Shown here: in pieces, positions 19,180 to 30,034 of the stretch | Position numbering within the stretch: position 1 is the stretch's first letter | Layout: every line of letters starts with the position of its first letter | Source of the DNA: Mycoplasmopsis anatis | Lineage (GTDB): Bacteria; Bacillota_I; Bacilli_A; Mycoplasmatales; Metamycoplasmataceae | Length of the DNA: 64,000 nucleotides | Direction: 5' to 3' | NCBI RefSeq assembly: GCF_900660655.1 | Contig: NZ_LR215035.1 | Location: 744,001 to 808,000 of the forward strand | Program-made: the position numbers and the translations under genes | The notes under the pieces: model-generated | Told to the model about the DNA's origin: nothing | Database searches by the model: none | The model's input: only the letters and a program-made list of their open reading frames with translations

Positions 19180-21058
19180 TTGTTTTCTCCTTACTGTTTA
19201 TATTTTTTTGTAAATTTTCAGCAGGTTTTAGATTTGTTTGTGTTGATTTAGGATTTTTAGGTGGTCTTCCACGCCGCTTAGTTCCTGTTGTATTAGTTTT
19301 TTTAATTACAGGTTTTTTAACTTTTGATTTTGTAGTTGTTTTTCTTTTATTGTTATTAGCTTTTGTTTTTTGAGATTTAATAGCTTTATTAAGTTTTTTA
19401 AGTGATTGATCAATTGAAGCAATTTTTTCTTTAGTTGAATTATCAAGTTTCATTTCCTGTGCATTATCTTTTTTGTCTTCTGTTTGTTTTTTATTTGTTG
19501 TGTTAACATGTTTATTTTTATTGTTTTGATTATTATCAGTTTTTGCAGCAAATTCTTCAACAACTTTTTCTCCTATCTTAATTGATTGATTAGCAATTAA
19601 TGCTTTTTGTTGTTCGGTAGCAACTGTTTGCTTTTGTTTTATTTGTTCAGTTTTTGAACTGTTATTTAATTCAGTTGCTTTAATAGGATTAATATTATTT
19701 TGAGATTGAGCATTTCTTGTAGGTGTGATCTGTTTTGTTGCTAATTCATTTATTTTTCCACCATTATATCTATTGATAGGTAATGATTGTGAATTTGAAT
19801 TGCCAATTGCACTAATATTTCTTGTTGCACCAACACTTTGAGAATATATTGCTCTTTCTGAAGTTGCTCCAGCTAAAGTATTATTTTGTGAAAATACTCT
19901 TGTTGTTGTTCGTCTTGTAGGACTATTTTCAACCTTTTTGTTTTTACTTGATACATAGTTGTTTTTAACAGCTTTTGTAGCTTTTGCTGTTATAGCTTTC
20001 GTTTTAGTAGCAAAAGCTTTAACTGGATTTCTTCCAAAACTATCCAACAATGCATCTAATCCAAAAATTTTTGCTAAATTGTTAAAAATTGTTGGTAAAA
20101 ATTCACTGAAAGAATAAAGTAAGAATATTACACCTAAAGCAGTACATATTCCTTGCAATTGTGATGGAATTTCAGAAGCAGAAACAACTGTTGTTATTGA
20201 ATAATTTATCACATAGAAAAACACAGGTATCAATAGAATAACAATATAATCAACAAGAAGATTAATAAAATAACCTTTCGTATCTGAGTACCATTTCTTC
20301 AGAATGATTTCATCTTTTAACAATGTTGATGTGTTGATAATTGGAAAAACAACTATGTTTTTGATTAAGTTGAACAAGCATTTAGCTGTATTCGTGAACA
20401 TTCCGGCAAAAACATAAATTACCATAATCAAAATACAGAAGTTCAAAATCAAGGTCAATATTCCATCACCTCAGTTCATAGTTCTATACATATCAAAATC
20501 AGGAGCAGGCGGTAATAAACTGTCTTTATTTTCTCTCATTAGATTCGTTCAAGTTTCATCATTAATTTTTGCACCGTAAGGTTTAATTAATGAAAACAAT
20601 TGCTCTTCAAAATCAATATTTGCATTAATTGAACTTGATAAGAACTGTAAAAAAACAAGCATTAACAAAACAACAACGAATATCAAAATTGGAAAAAGCA
20701 ACGTTAAAAGTACAAATTTTGGTAAGTTTTTTCAAAAGTTTCTTACCATAAATGTTGATTCATCATTATTATGCTTACTTGCTTTAGCATAAACAAAAAT
20801 AACGATAAAAATTAACGAAACTAAACAAGGTATTAAAAATAAGAAATACAGCGCGGTTATTGGGGTACCTAGATCAGAAACTGTTAAAGTTGATTTTCCA
20901 TAAAGAATCATTGGTAAAAATTTTAAGGAAATTAAATCAGTTATATATCGTAGTGATTTAACGACTAAAAATGGTATCCCAACAAATAAAGCTCATAAAG
21001 CAGAAAAAACAAAATGAGCTAATTTATCAACCAGTCATTGAAATAGAGATTTGAACAT
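19142..21058 (-). CDS. Large ICE transmembrane protein with C-terminal AT-hook (Mbov_0396-like)
   Basis: A 638-aa protein. The first 370 residues carry about six to eight membrane helices (around 10-40, 60-85, 110-140, 205-235, 260-285, 300-325). The last 250 residues are hydrophilic and rich in Lys, Asn, Gln, Ser and Thr. Near residues 594-603 is RRGRPPKNP, a textbook AT-hook. Membrane proteins of this size and place resemble VirB6/TrbL channel components. The AT-hook suggests that the cytoplasmic tail touches the AT-rich DNA. It lies 12 bases after the pilin-like gene and overlaps the ATPase gene. Confidence 0.85.
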
Positions 21059-21070
21059 TTAATTGTTTTT

Positions 21071-21397
21071 TTAACCTAAGAAGCTATTCAAAATATCCGG
21101 AATGAAACTAATTAACGCTAAGCCACCAACAAGAATAACAGCTGCAAAAATAATTGCTAAGTTTCTTTTCTTGGTGGCCAAACGCATCTCTTCCTCTGTT
21201 GATTTTTCAGAAGTTGCTTTTTTGTGATTTTGGACGACATTAAAGGTTGCAATTGCTAACGCAGCAACAAGAAATATCGCGATACCAATTCTAATTCCCG
21301 GAATTGAGTCAAGAACAGATTGCTTAAATCCATTTGCAACAGTTCCTATAATATTATTCGAGCTTTCAGCTAATTTAGTAATTTTTTCTAAAACCAT
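21071..21397 (-). CDS. Pilin-like conjugal transfer protein (Mbov_0395-like)
   Basis: A 108-aa protein with two hydrophobic helices (about 26-48 and 77-103) separated by a short charged loop, like VirB2/TrbC pilins. The frame could start at TTG 21424. However, the promoter's -10 box ends at 21429, so transcription would begin at or inside that codon, and ATG 21397 has a good AAAGGG ribosome site. I therefore choose 21397. It heads the transfer operon and is controlled by the dyad promoter. In M. bovis the equivalent gene is also followed by the large membrane protein and the TraE ATPase. Confidence 0.82.
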   Translation of the reverse strand: MVLEKITKLAESSNNIIGTVANGFKQSVLDSIPGIRIGIAIFLVAALAIATFNVVQNHKKATSEKSTEEEMRLATKKRNLAIIFAAVILVGGLALISFIPDILNSFLG

Positions 21398-21428
21398 TCT
21401 TTCCCTTTCTGTTTTTATGTTCAATACA

Positions 21429-21451
21429 ATTATATTAAATATGGAAATAAT
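21429..21451 (-). promoter_or_regulatory. Promoter with 18-bp dyad operator (site D), transfer operon
   Basis: On the minus strand, TATGGAATTATTTCCATA (perfect seven-base arms, plus-strand 21440-21457) is followed after five bases by TATAAT (21434-21429). Same spacing as the sites at 1015 and 7461. Confidence 0.75.
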
Positions 21452-21457
21452 TCCATA

Positions 21458-22573
21458 TTAAAATAATAAATTTTTTTGTGCTTTAATAAAACTTAAGATA
21501 TCACTATCTATATTTAAGTAATTTTCTTTTGTTCATTTATTAAGATTTACATAAATATTATTTTTAAATTGCTGTGAAAAATTGTAATTTTCATAATTAA
21601 TAGTTTGATCTGCAAAAGTTGGATCAATAACATAAATTTCATTATTTTCTTCAAATAATAAGTTAATATGTGGATAAAAATCGTTATTATCTGTTCTAAA
21701 AAATCCAAATGAAAATACATTATCAGGTATTTTGTTCAAAAGATATAGATAGATAAATGTAGCTTCAACATAGCCAACGCAATTCATTGAAGGATTATTA
21801 TTTTTTAAGCTAATGAAAGTATTTATTTCTGGACTGAAAAACATATCAATAGATCTATATTTAACTTTAATTGAAAGATAAAATATTAAGAAATAAAGTT
21901 GTTGGATATAGCTTCAATCCTTATCTACAAATTTCAATATTATTTCTAGAATCAGATCTCGATACTCAGGTCTATTTATATTCAATTTGTCTAATTTATC
22001 ATCTAAATTATCAAATCAATTTTTTCAGGAATTATTTATTTGGAAATCATTTAATTTTCAATCAGTGCTCAGGTTTAAATCAGCAATATTAAATTTATTC
22101 AAAACATCAACAATAAATATATTTTCACAATAAGACCTTAAGTTTTTTAAGAAAACTAATAATCTGTCTTGTAATACAACAAAATTGTTTACCAGTACTA
22201 AATCATTTAAATCTAAATCTAGTTTTTGTGATTGAAATAATAAAAAAGTTCTTACATTGATATCATTAAATTTCGAATAATAATTATTAAAAATTTTTTT
22301 AGCGTTGAAATTAGATAATTTAATTTTTTCAATAATCAGTTTTAATTCTTCAAAATTGTTTTTTAGTTTAGTTTCTTTAATTAAATCATCAATTTCTAAA
22401 GTAAATTTATTATCTAAAAAAAATAATTCTTTTTCTTTTTGTTCTTGTTGTTGAATAATAACAGGTTTAATCTCTCTATGTTGAACTGAATTATTATCAA
22501 CACAAGAAATCGTAGAAAAAGATGTAAGTGAAATTAATGGTAAAGCAAAAATATTTAATAATTTATTTTTCAT
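21458..22573 (-). CDS. Lipoprotein with transglutaminase-like C-terminal domain
   Basis: A 371-aa lipoprotein: signal peptide ending at the lipobox SFSTISC (Cys about residue 24), helical middle, and a C-terminal part with Cys265 (NCVGYVEA), His302 (YPHINLLFE) and Asp317 (IYVIDPTF). The order Cys-His-Asp, with small residues after Cys and D-P-T after the strand, is the signature of transglutaminase-like cysteine proteases and amidases. It overlaps the end of the 1442-aa surface protein gene and shares the ICE-like operon. In conjugation systems such enzymes often open the envelope; a mycoplasma has no wall, so the substrate must be protein. The function is inferred. Confidence 0.7.
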
Positions 22574-25500
22574 TACTTTTGTACTTCTTAATTAAATTAT
22601 TTAAATATTCAATTTTCGTTTTACCTATACCATCAATTTCTAAATTATTGTTTTTTAGTTTTTCTTCTAGCTCATTATATGTTTTTATATTAGAATTAAT
22701 TAATTTATAAAACAATTTATTAAACTTTGTAAAGTGTTCGAGTTTTATTAAGATTTCATTACTATTTTGTTGAATATTATTTTTTTCTACACTTTCGGTT
22801 ATTTCATTTTCTGAAGTTTTATTTTTTTCAGCTTCTTTTTTAGGTTTTGTTTTTTTATTATTTTTAGAATTATTTTTATTTTTAATATTTTTAATTTTGC
22901 TTAATAAATTATTTTTTCCTTTTAATTTATTTTGAGTTCTATAGAAAAATAATATTAAAATAAAAATAATTAATGTAATTACTGAAAAATAAATAATTCA
23001 TCAATAATTTTTTTCTTCATTGTTTTCTTTCTGAATATTAATTAAATTTTCTTTTAAATTTTTTTCGTTATTGATTAATATTTCAATTTCTTCAATTAAA
23101 TTTTCTTTTTTTAAATTAGAAAAATTTGAAATTTCATTTTTAAAATTTAGTAAATTAAAATTTTCAACATCTCCATTTAGAATTAAATTAATTTTTTTAC
23201 TTTTATTTTGGAAAATTAAATCTAAGGAAATAAATTTTTCTTCAATAAATTTTTTTAAAAAATTAATCTCGTTATTATCCACTTCTGAAATTTCTAAATT
23301 AATTAAAAATAATAAATTATTAATAGAATTTATAATTTTATTTTTTGAATTTTCAGTAAATTTATCAAATTTATCTAATAAATCTAATTTTTCTGAAATT
23401 CGATTTATTAAATTTTTATTTTCTTTAATAATTAAATTTTTTTCAGTATTTTTAAGAATATTTTTTATTTCAGATAATTTTGAATTTTCCGGAATTAAAT
23501 TTTTATTTTTTATTGGAATTAATAAATTTTTTCTATAAATAAAAATTAAATTATTTAAATTACTCAATTGAAAATCTTTGAAAATTTCGAAATGTAAAAC
23601 ATTATTTTTATCAGTTAAAAATTTGTATAATTCATCAAAAATTTCATTAATATTATTTGCGTTAATATAAATATTATCGAATGCAAAAATTTCATTAATA
23701 TTAAAATTTTCATTATTTGTAAAATTTTTAGTAATTGATATTTTTAAGTTATTTTCAAATTCATCATAAAACTTTTCTGAAGGTTCTAATACTAATTCAA
23801 AATTTTTATTTTGAGAATAATATACTGTTCTAATGAAGGAATTAATATCTGATAAATTTAATTTATTTACAAAATCTATATTTTTAGAAATCGATTCAAG
23901 AATAACTTTTTCTAACTGTTCTAGTGAATAATTTTCTGTTAAATTAATTGAAAAATTATAATTACTTAAATCAGTTTTATTTACTTCTACAGTATTAATA
24001 ATTTTGATATTTCTATAATTTTTAAGCCAGTTGTTTTTACTAATTATTTTTAGATCAAATTCGGCATTATTATTTTTTAAGCTTCTAATTTTTTGCAATA
24101 ATAATTCGTCATTTAAGTCAAACTCTCAATCGACAGAATACTTAACTTTATTAACTAGTGTGTTAGTATTACTAAAAAATTCATTATTAATTTTATTTAT
24201 TAAATAATTTTTTATTAGTCCTATTTCATTTATTTCAGCAATGTTAATTTTTTGTAAATTAAAGTTATAAAACAAATCATTCTCATTGAATTTTGTTAAT
24301 TTAATAGGGTGTAATAAACTTTGGACCTTAATATTTTTATCATTATAAACATTCAATAGCATAGTTATTGTCTTCTGAAATTCATTTTTATGAAAAGTTA
24401 TTGAATATGTATATTTTTTAAATTCTTCAGTAGTATTTGTAAATCAATTTTGATTAAGATTATTTTTTATTTTTTGTTCGTCAAAATTAAAAAATGTATA
24501 TTGCTCTGTTAATTTATCAATATAAGCAGAATCTAAAGCTAGAAGAGAATCAACAGGAATGCCTAATTGTTGCTTTAATTTATCAATTAAAGCATCTGTA
24601 TCAGTTCTTTCTAAATTAGAATTAAAGTTTGGATTTTTAAACTTAATAATTGCTTTTAAATAATTTTTTGTTAATGTTGAACCAATGTATTCATTTTTTA
24701 ATGAAAATATAAAATTAAAGGAATGATATGTATATTTATCATTAGCACCAAAATTTTTAATGTTTTGAATAGAAACAGTATTAAGATCTAAATATTTTTT
24801 AGAAGATTTTTCACTGAAGAGATTATTATATAAGCGTTCTTTTATTGGTTTATAGTTAAAAGAATCATTATTTAACTGATTAAAATCAGTTTGAGCAGCA
24901 ATTACTTTATTTCTTATCAATTCTTTTTTAATTTCATCTTCTTCAATACTAAATTCTTGAGTTAATTTATCTATTTCTTCTTTAGTTTTATTTTTATAAG
25001 TTTCTAGATCAGATAATAAAAAGTCATTAACATAGCTTTTAAAATAAACATTATTAAATGTATCAGATTTTAACTCAGGAGGATTAATTATTAAATTACT
25101 ATTATTAAAATTAATAGTAGGGTCAAAAATACCATAACTTTTATTGTTTGATGAAACAAATTGATTAAATAAATTTAATGTGTTAAAATAATCTAATTCA
25201 CGAACTTTATTTGGCGTTAATGAGTACTCTTGTTGAACTCAGTTAAGAAATTTTGTTGAAAGACTTGTATTGTAAAACTCATTAACATAACTTTTATTAA
25301 GAAATTGTGCTACGTTAGAGATATTTTTGTTATTTTGGTCAATTGTGAGCAATGTTAAATTAGTTTGATTATTTTGTTTAGCAGTCGCAACTAAATATGT
25401 ACCTGATTGACTAAAATAAAATTGGTCGAATTTTCTATTAATGTTTAGTCCTTTATTTCTAAGTACTTGAACATATTTATTATCATCGAAAGGTATAAAA

Positions 25501-26891
25501 TTTAATTCATTGCTATTTGTATTAACTTTATAAATAAAGACTAAATCAACGTCATTAGGAATGATAAATTCAACTCCTGAATTAGTTAAAATAGAAGCAG
25601 CTAAGAAACCGTTTAATTCTGAATCATTTATATTACTGCTAATTAAATCAGGGGACATGTTTATATTTTTGATCCCTAATGGAACATTATTTTTAATGTA
25701 ATATTCAATTTGTTTGTTTGAAGAATTAAATTCATTTTCAAGCAGTTCAAATTCCGGCAATGTTGCAAATTTACTATAAAAGTTTGCTTTTGGTAAATTG
25801 ATTCAGACAAGTTCAGTTTTCGTACCTAGTTTAGGGTTAATCAAAGGATCAAAATTAGGATTTGCAATTTTATTTCCTTTTTCATCTAAAATAGGTTCTC
25901 TTTTAAGATTAGTAAGGTATGGAGTAATTAAATTAAATTGATTATATTGATTTTCAGGGTTTCAATTTAAAATACGATAATTAGAATCTGATATCGAAGA
26001 AGAAATTATTCAAATTTGTTCAAGTTGAAGAACTTCTTGACCTGTAAATTTATTGTATTTAACTAATTTGACTTTTATAGGTTCATCAAAACGAAATATT
26101 TCATTATTTTTATTTTTATTCAATGTTCTTAAATCGAAATTAAAATGTTTATTTTTAACTTCGATACCAATATCATTGATAAAAATTTTCTCATTTTCAT
26201 AAGGACTGTAAAAGTCAAGTGAAAAGATAGAATCAAAATAATATGTTTTTACTGAATTTTCTTCAGAAATTAGTTTTTGATAAACTGGATTAATATAATT
26301 TAAGTTGTAATTATCTAATTTATAAAAACTTTTTAGAAGTCTTGATTCCATTTCGTTTTTTAATAATTGTTTCTCTTCTTCATTAAGATTTTCAGAAGAA
26401 AAATTAGGACTTAATGATTGTTGAAGAAGTTGCTTAGTACTTTTTAAGGTATATTTAAATTGAGTGATTTGAAAATTAACATTACCAGTAATTTCAAATA
26501 CTAGATTAGTTTCATAATTTTTAACTTGAATAGAAAAGTTTTTATTTTCAGGAGTATTTTTGTAAGTTAAAATGAAATATAAACCGTTCTCATTCAATTC
26601 TTTGTTTATTGCATTAGAAGAGTTTAAAACACTATTTAATTTATAAATGAATTGGTTATATAGAAACTCAGTGTCAATAAGCTCATTTTCATTGTAAACA
26701 ATATATTTATTATTATAAATTAAAACATCATTCTCAATTTTTAAATCAGAAAAATTAGCTAAAAGATATTGAATAATACTGTTTTTTAGATGGTTTTTTT
26801 GCTGTGTTGATAAAGTTGATACAGAAATAGTAGCTATCGGTAATAGTGAAAAAGCAGGGGTTATTATAAGCAAAAATCTTTTTTTATTCAT
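22563..26891 (-). CDS. 1442-aa ICE surface protein with C-terminal anchor and HhH-like tail (Mbov_0399-like)
   Basis: One continuous frame interrupted only by TGA Trp codons. A signal peptide without a lipobox Cys (residues 1-28) leads to about 1260 residues of Asn/Lys/Phe-rich extracellular repeats of the IN.L or IEN type. A single membrane helix follows at about 1298-1318, then a Lys-rich cytoplasmic tail that ends in LEIDGIGKTKIEYLNNLIKK, which looks like a helix-hairpin-helix. The overall plan fits the large ICE surface protein of M. bovis. It may mediate mating-pair contact while its tail touches DNA or the machine inside. It starts eight bases inside the SSB-like gene. Confidence 0.75.
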
Positions 26892-27681
26892 CTTTCTCCT
26901 TTGTTTTTTTATTTTGATTTTTTAAGTTGTAAACAGCAAGATGTCCATCAATTAAATGAATGTTATTTTTAAATTTTTGATCAAGTTTTTCTTCAAACTC
27001 ACTTTCAGTTTGATGATAAGTATGTTTGTTTAAATAATTAACAATTTCAAGTGTTTGTTCTAAGTCAATGTTTTTGTTATTTGTAAAATATGAATAAAGC
27101 ATTATCAAATTAATGATTCTTGGAAACTTAATTATTTCTGAACATTTGTTTAATTTGTTCTTAACTTCGTTATCATCAAGTATAGTATTTCCATTAATCA
27201 AAAAATAATAATAGTTTTCAACAGATAAGTTAGATGCTAATTCATATTCATTAAGATCATTTTTTTCTTCTTTTCTTGGTAAATTATTAAGAATAATGGG
27301 TTTATCACCATTATCATAAAGTGGTTCATCATATGTTAAATCTTCAAAGTTTTCATTTTCATACGCTTCTTCATAAGACAAGTTTTGTTTGATTACAGGT
27401 TCATAATTTTTAACTCTTGGAGGAATTTTTATTAAGTTAGCTAAAATATGATAATGATTATTGTTTTTAAATTTATAAGTTATTAGACCACCTTCAAGCA
27501 TTATTCACATTCCTTTTTTCAAATGTACAATTAAGTTTTCGAATTTTTGAGGGATTTTTATTTTTATAAACTGTTCTGGCTTATCATCGGTAACCAAAAT
27601 AGTTGAAAAATAATTAGATCGTCCTGTGGATGATCTAATAGGTTCTATTGCTAAATAGCCTGAAAGCGTGATCTTATTCAT
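26884..27681 (-). CDS. SSB-like OB-fold protein (Mbov_0400-like)
   Basis: A 265-aa protein. Residues 1-95 have an OB-fold pattern like single-stranded-DNA-binding protein: ITLSGYLA at the N-terminus, a STGRSNYFSTILVTDD strand pair, and KKGMWIMLEGGLITYK before the last strand. The remaining 170 residues are acidic then helical and not recognised. Trp 58 or so is TGA, so shorter annotations starting at 27501 would miss the OB domain; I start at ATG 27681. It could coat single-stranded ICE DNA during transfer. It lies in the ICE-like operon, three bases after the preceding gene. Confidence 0.75.
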
Positions 27682-27684
27682 AAT

Positions 27685-28602
27685 TTACTCCTCTATGTTC
27701 GCTTTTGTAATAATAAGATATTTATATTTTTCTGGAATTTTAATATTTGAGTCAGCAAATTTTTCAATACCATTGTTTAGTTTTTTATTTAATTCTTCAA
27801 AATCAGAAATTTTAACTAATGAAAGAAATTTTTCATAAATTAATGCACTATTTTTTAGAACTATAAATTCCTCATTATCAAATGTAAAGTTTTCAATAGT
27901 ATTATTTTCGTTGTCTTTTGTATAGTAATGTACAAAAAATTTAGAATTATATAAATTCAGGAAGTTATCTATAAAAGTACTAATCATTTCTTCACTTCTG
28001 TTAGAACTTAAATTTATTAATGAAATAACTGTTTCTAAAATTGAAATTTCATAATTTGTTTTTATTATTTTTATGAGTAAGTCAGATGTTCAATTATTAA
28101 TATAAAAATTAATATTTCGATAACTTTGAGAGTTAAAATTGTCTAAATATTCTCTAAGAAGCATGTTTTGATCAGAAGATATTTCAAATTCTTTATCTAT
28201 GTTTTCATCTGTTAAATCATCTGGAACATAATCTTCTTCAGAGTCATTTTTTTCTCACTTTTTCTCAGGTTGTTTTCCATCAATTTCATCTTCGTTTGAA
28301 TTATTAAATTCATCAATCTCAGCTAAAATTTCATTAGTTATTTTTTCTTTTTCGGATAAAGATCAAATTAATCGCTGTTGCAGATCCGGAAGATAAAAAT
28401 GATATTTTTCAGGATTTTCAATTATTTCTCTTATTTCTATTTGCTTAGTTTTATCTTTTTTTAAGATATTGCCCGGTGGTTTTTGTGGAACTTTGATGAT
28501 AGTTTCATCATTAGCGCGTTGTATTGAAATTAATGTTGCTGTACTAAAAATACTAATTACTAAAAATCACTTGAGAATGTTGAATGAAAAATTTCTATTC
28601 AA
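27685..28602 (-). CDS. Membrane-anchored acidic ICE-like protein
   Basis: A 305-aa protein starting at TTG 28602 inside the end of the upstream gene. The N-terminal hydrophobic stretch (about residues 8-25, with ISIFSTATLIS) is a signal anchor. A Pro-rich KVPQKPPGN and a very acidic segment (about 95-125) lead into a helical C-terminus. There is no lipobox Cys. The topology suggests an extracellular domain. No family is recognised; it belongs to the overlapping operon 29974 to 16507. Confidence 0.6.
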
Positions 28603-29026
28603 AATCGTTTATTGCATTTACCATTGCGATCGGCAAATTAATTCCTAGCGCATCAGCTAAATTGGTTAAATAAATGATTTTGTTCTTTACTTTTCCTGGT
28701 GTTAAGTCAGTTTTTTTAACAAGTCAGTGCCGTATTAACATAAAGGTAATCACAAAAACAATAATCTTAAAGATTAAATAAATTTCAGTAAAAACAAAAA
28801 TTATCCAAAACATTAAGTTGATTCAAAAATTATGATATGTTATTAAAGCAAATGATAAAAGACTTAAACTTGAAATCAATGAAAGCACTAAGTTGTTAAA
28901 ATAAAAATTTCCAAGTTGAAAAAAAGATGTTTTGCGAACAAAAGATAACAAAATTGATATAACAAAAGAAATCAATGAAATTATTAAGAAAATTATTGCT
29001 AAATAATTAATCATTTTTAATTTCAA
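28595..29026 (-). CDS. Multi-pass membrane protein of the ICE-like operon
   Basis: A 143-aa protein with three or four hydrophobic helices (about 5-27, 40-62, 69-96) and a short charged tail. It overlaps both neighbours: the upstream gene ends inside its first codons and the next begins at its stop. No family is recognised. A role as a membrane part of the transfer channel is plausible from context. Confidence 0.6.
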
Positions 29027-29423
29027 CCTCTTCTAATAAATCAGGCAATTCATTAACAATATCATCATAAATAGTTGTTAAACCTATCACCAAAATCATT
29101 TTTTCATATAAAGTTAAATCTTTAGATGAATTAAGTGAGCTATAAAATTCTTCAATGACTTTATCTGTTGCGATGTTTGTGTTTGGATTTACACTTTCAA
29201 ATAAATCATAAATTCAGTTATAAACATTTTCTTCAGTTGTTAAAAGTTTTTGTAATTCGATTCAATCAATAACAAGCTCCTTAAGTTTTTCAAAAATTTC
29301 ATTATCAGAAATTTTAATTTGAAAAATCGTCAAAAGCGATTTGTTATTTTTACTTTTAAAAATTTTAGCTTTGTTTGAAAAGTCTAATATTTTATTTTTT
29401 ATTTCTTTTTCGTTTTGAATCAT
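29007..29423 (-). CDS. Hypothetical soluble protein of the ICE-like operon
   Basis: A 138-aa acidic helical protein without membrane segments, starting at ATG 29423 with AAGGAGAG upstream and overlapping both neighbours. It resembles a small cytoplasmic adaptor, but no family is recognised. Confidence 0.55.
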
Positions 29424-29974
29424 TTACTCTCCTTAAAGTTTTTGTTTTTGGGTTTTAAAAGTTTTTCTAGTTTTCAAATAAATCAAATTAATTTGCGATA
29501 ATGCATAAAATTATTAAACAAATCAATTTCTTCATTTTCAGGAATGTATGCTGATTCTAGAAAATTAATCGTCATACTAGCAAAAGATGTTAAATCAGCC
29601 CTTGAATAATCATAAAATCCTAAATATTTATGTTCAATTAAAAATTTTGAGATTGTTTGATCTTCCATGTGCTTTTCTGAAATTTTTGAGTAAATCTCAT
29701 TTTGTTTTATCTTTGTTTCTTTTAATATTTTTAAGCATTGTTGTTTGAAAATTATGAAAATTAATTTTGGAAACGAAAATAATAATAAAAATAATGAAAC
29801 TAAAACTGATAAAACTAATGTCGTAATTGCAACTCCAAAATTTATATTTATTAAATTATCAAGTTGTAAAATTAAAATAATTGAGCTGGCTGAAATTAAA
29901 ATGATAGACAATAAAATGTTTTGAATTTTAATGTGTTTTTTCAACACAAGCGAATTAGTTAAAAGTTCAATCAT
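29399..29974 (-). CDS. Two-helix membrane protein heading the ICE-like operon
   Basis: A 191-aa protein: short N-terminus, two adjacent membrane helices (about 17-38 and 46-78), then a cytoplasmic helical domain of about 110 residues. ATG at 29974 follows AAGGAG. It is the first gene behind the hsdS terminator. The last 25 bases overlap the next gene. Similar small membrane proteins occur in mycoplasma ICEs; the role is unknown. Confidence 0.6.
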
Positions 29975-30034
29975 TTTCTCCTTTTTATTTTTTTGGTTAA
30001 AATTTTTTATTTTTGTTAATTTTTATAAATATTT

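Noticed and set aside
19149-19373. A 74-aa hydrophobic plus-strand ORF
   Set aside because: Antisense of the lysine-rich tail of the conjugation membrane protein; no ribosome site.
21398-21424. TTG start for the pilin-like protein
   Set aside because: The -10 box ends five bases before it, so the transcript would begin at or after this codon; ATG 21397 has a ribosome site.
23071-23538. A 155-aa plus-strand ORF opposite the large surface protein
   Set aside because: It is Leu/Ile/Phe/Ser-rich antisense of a Lys/Asn-rich gene and has no start signals.
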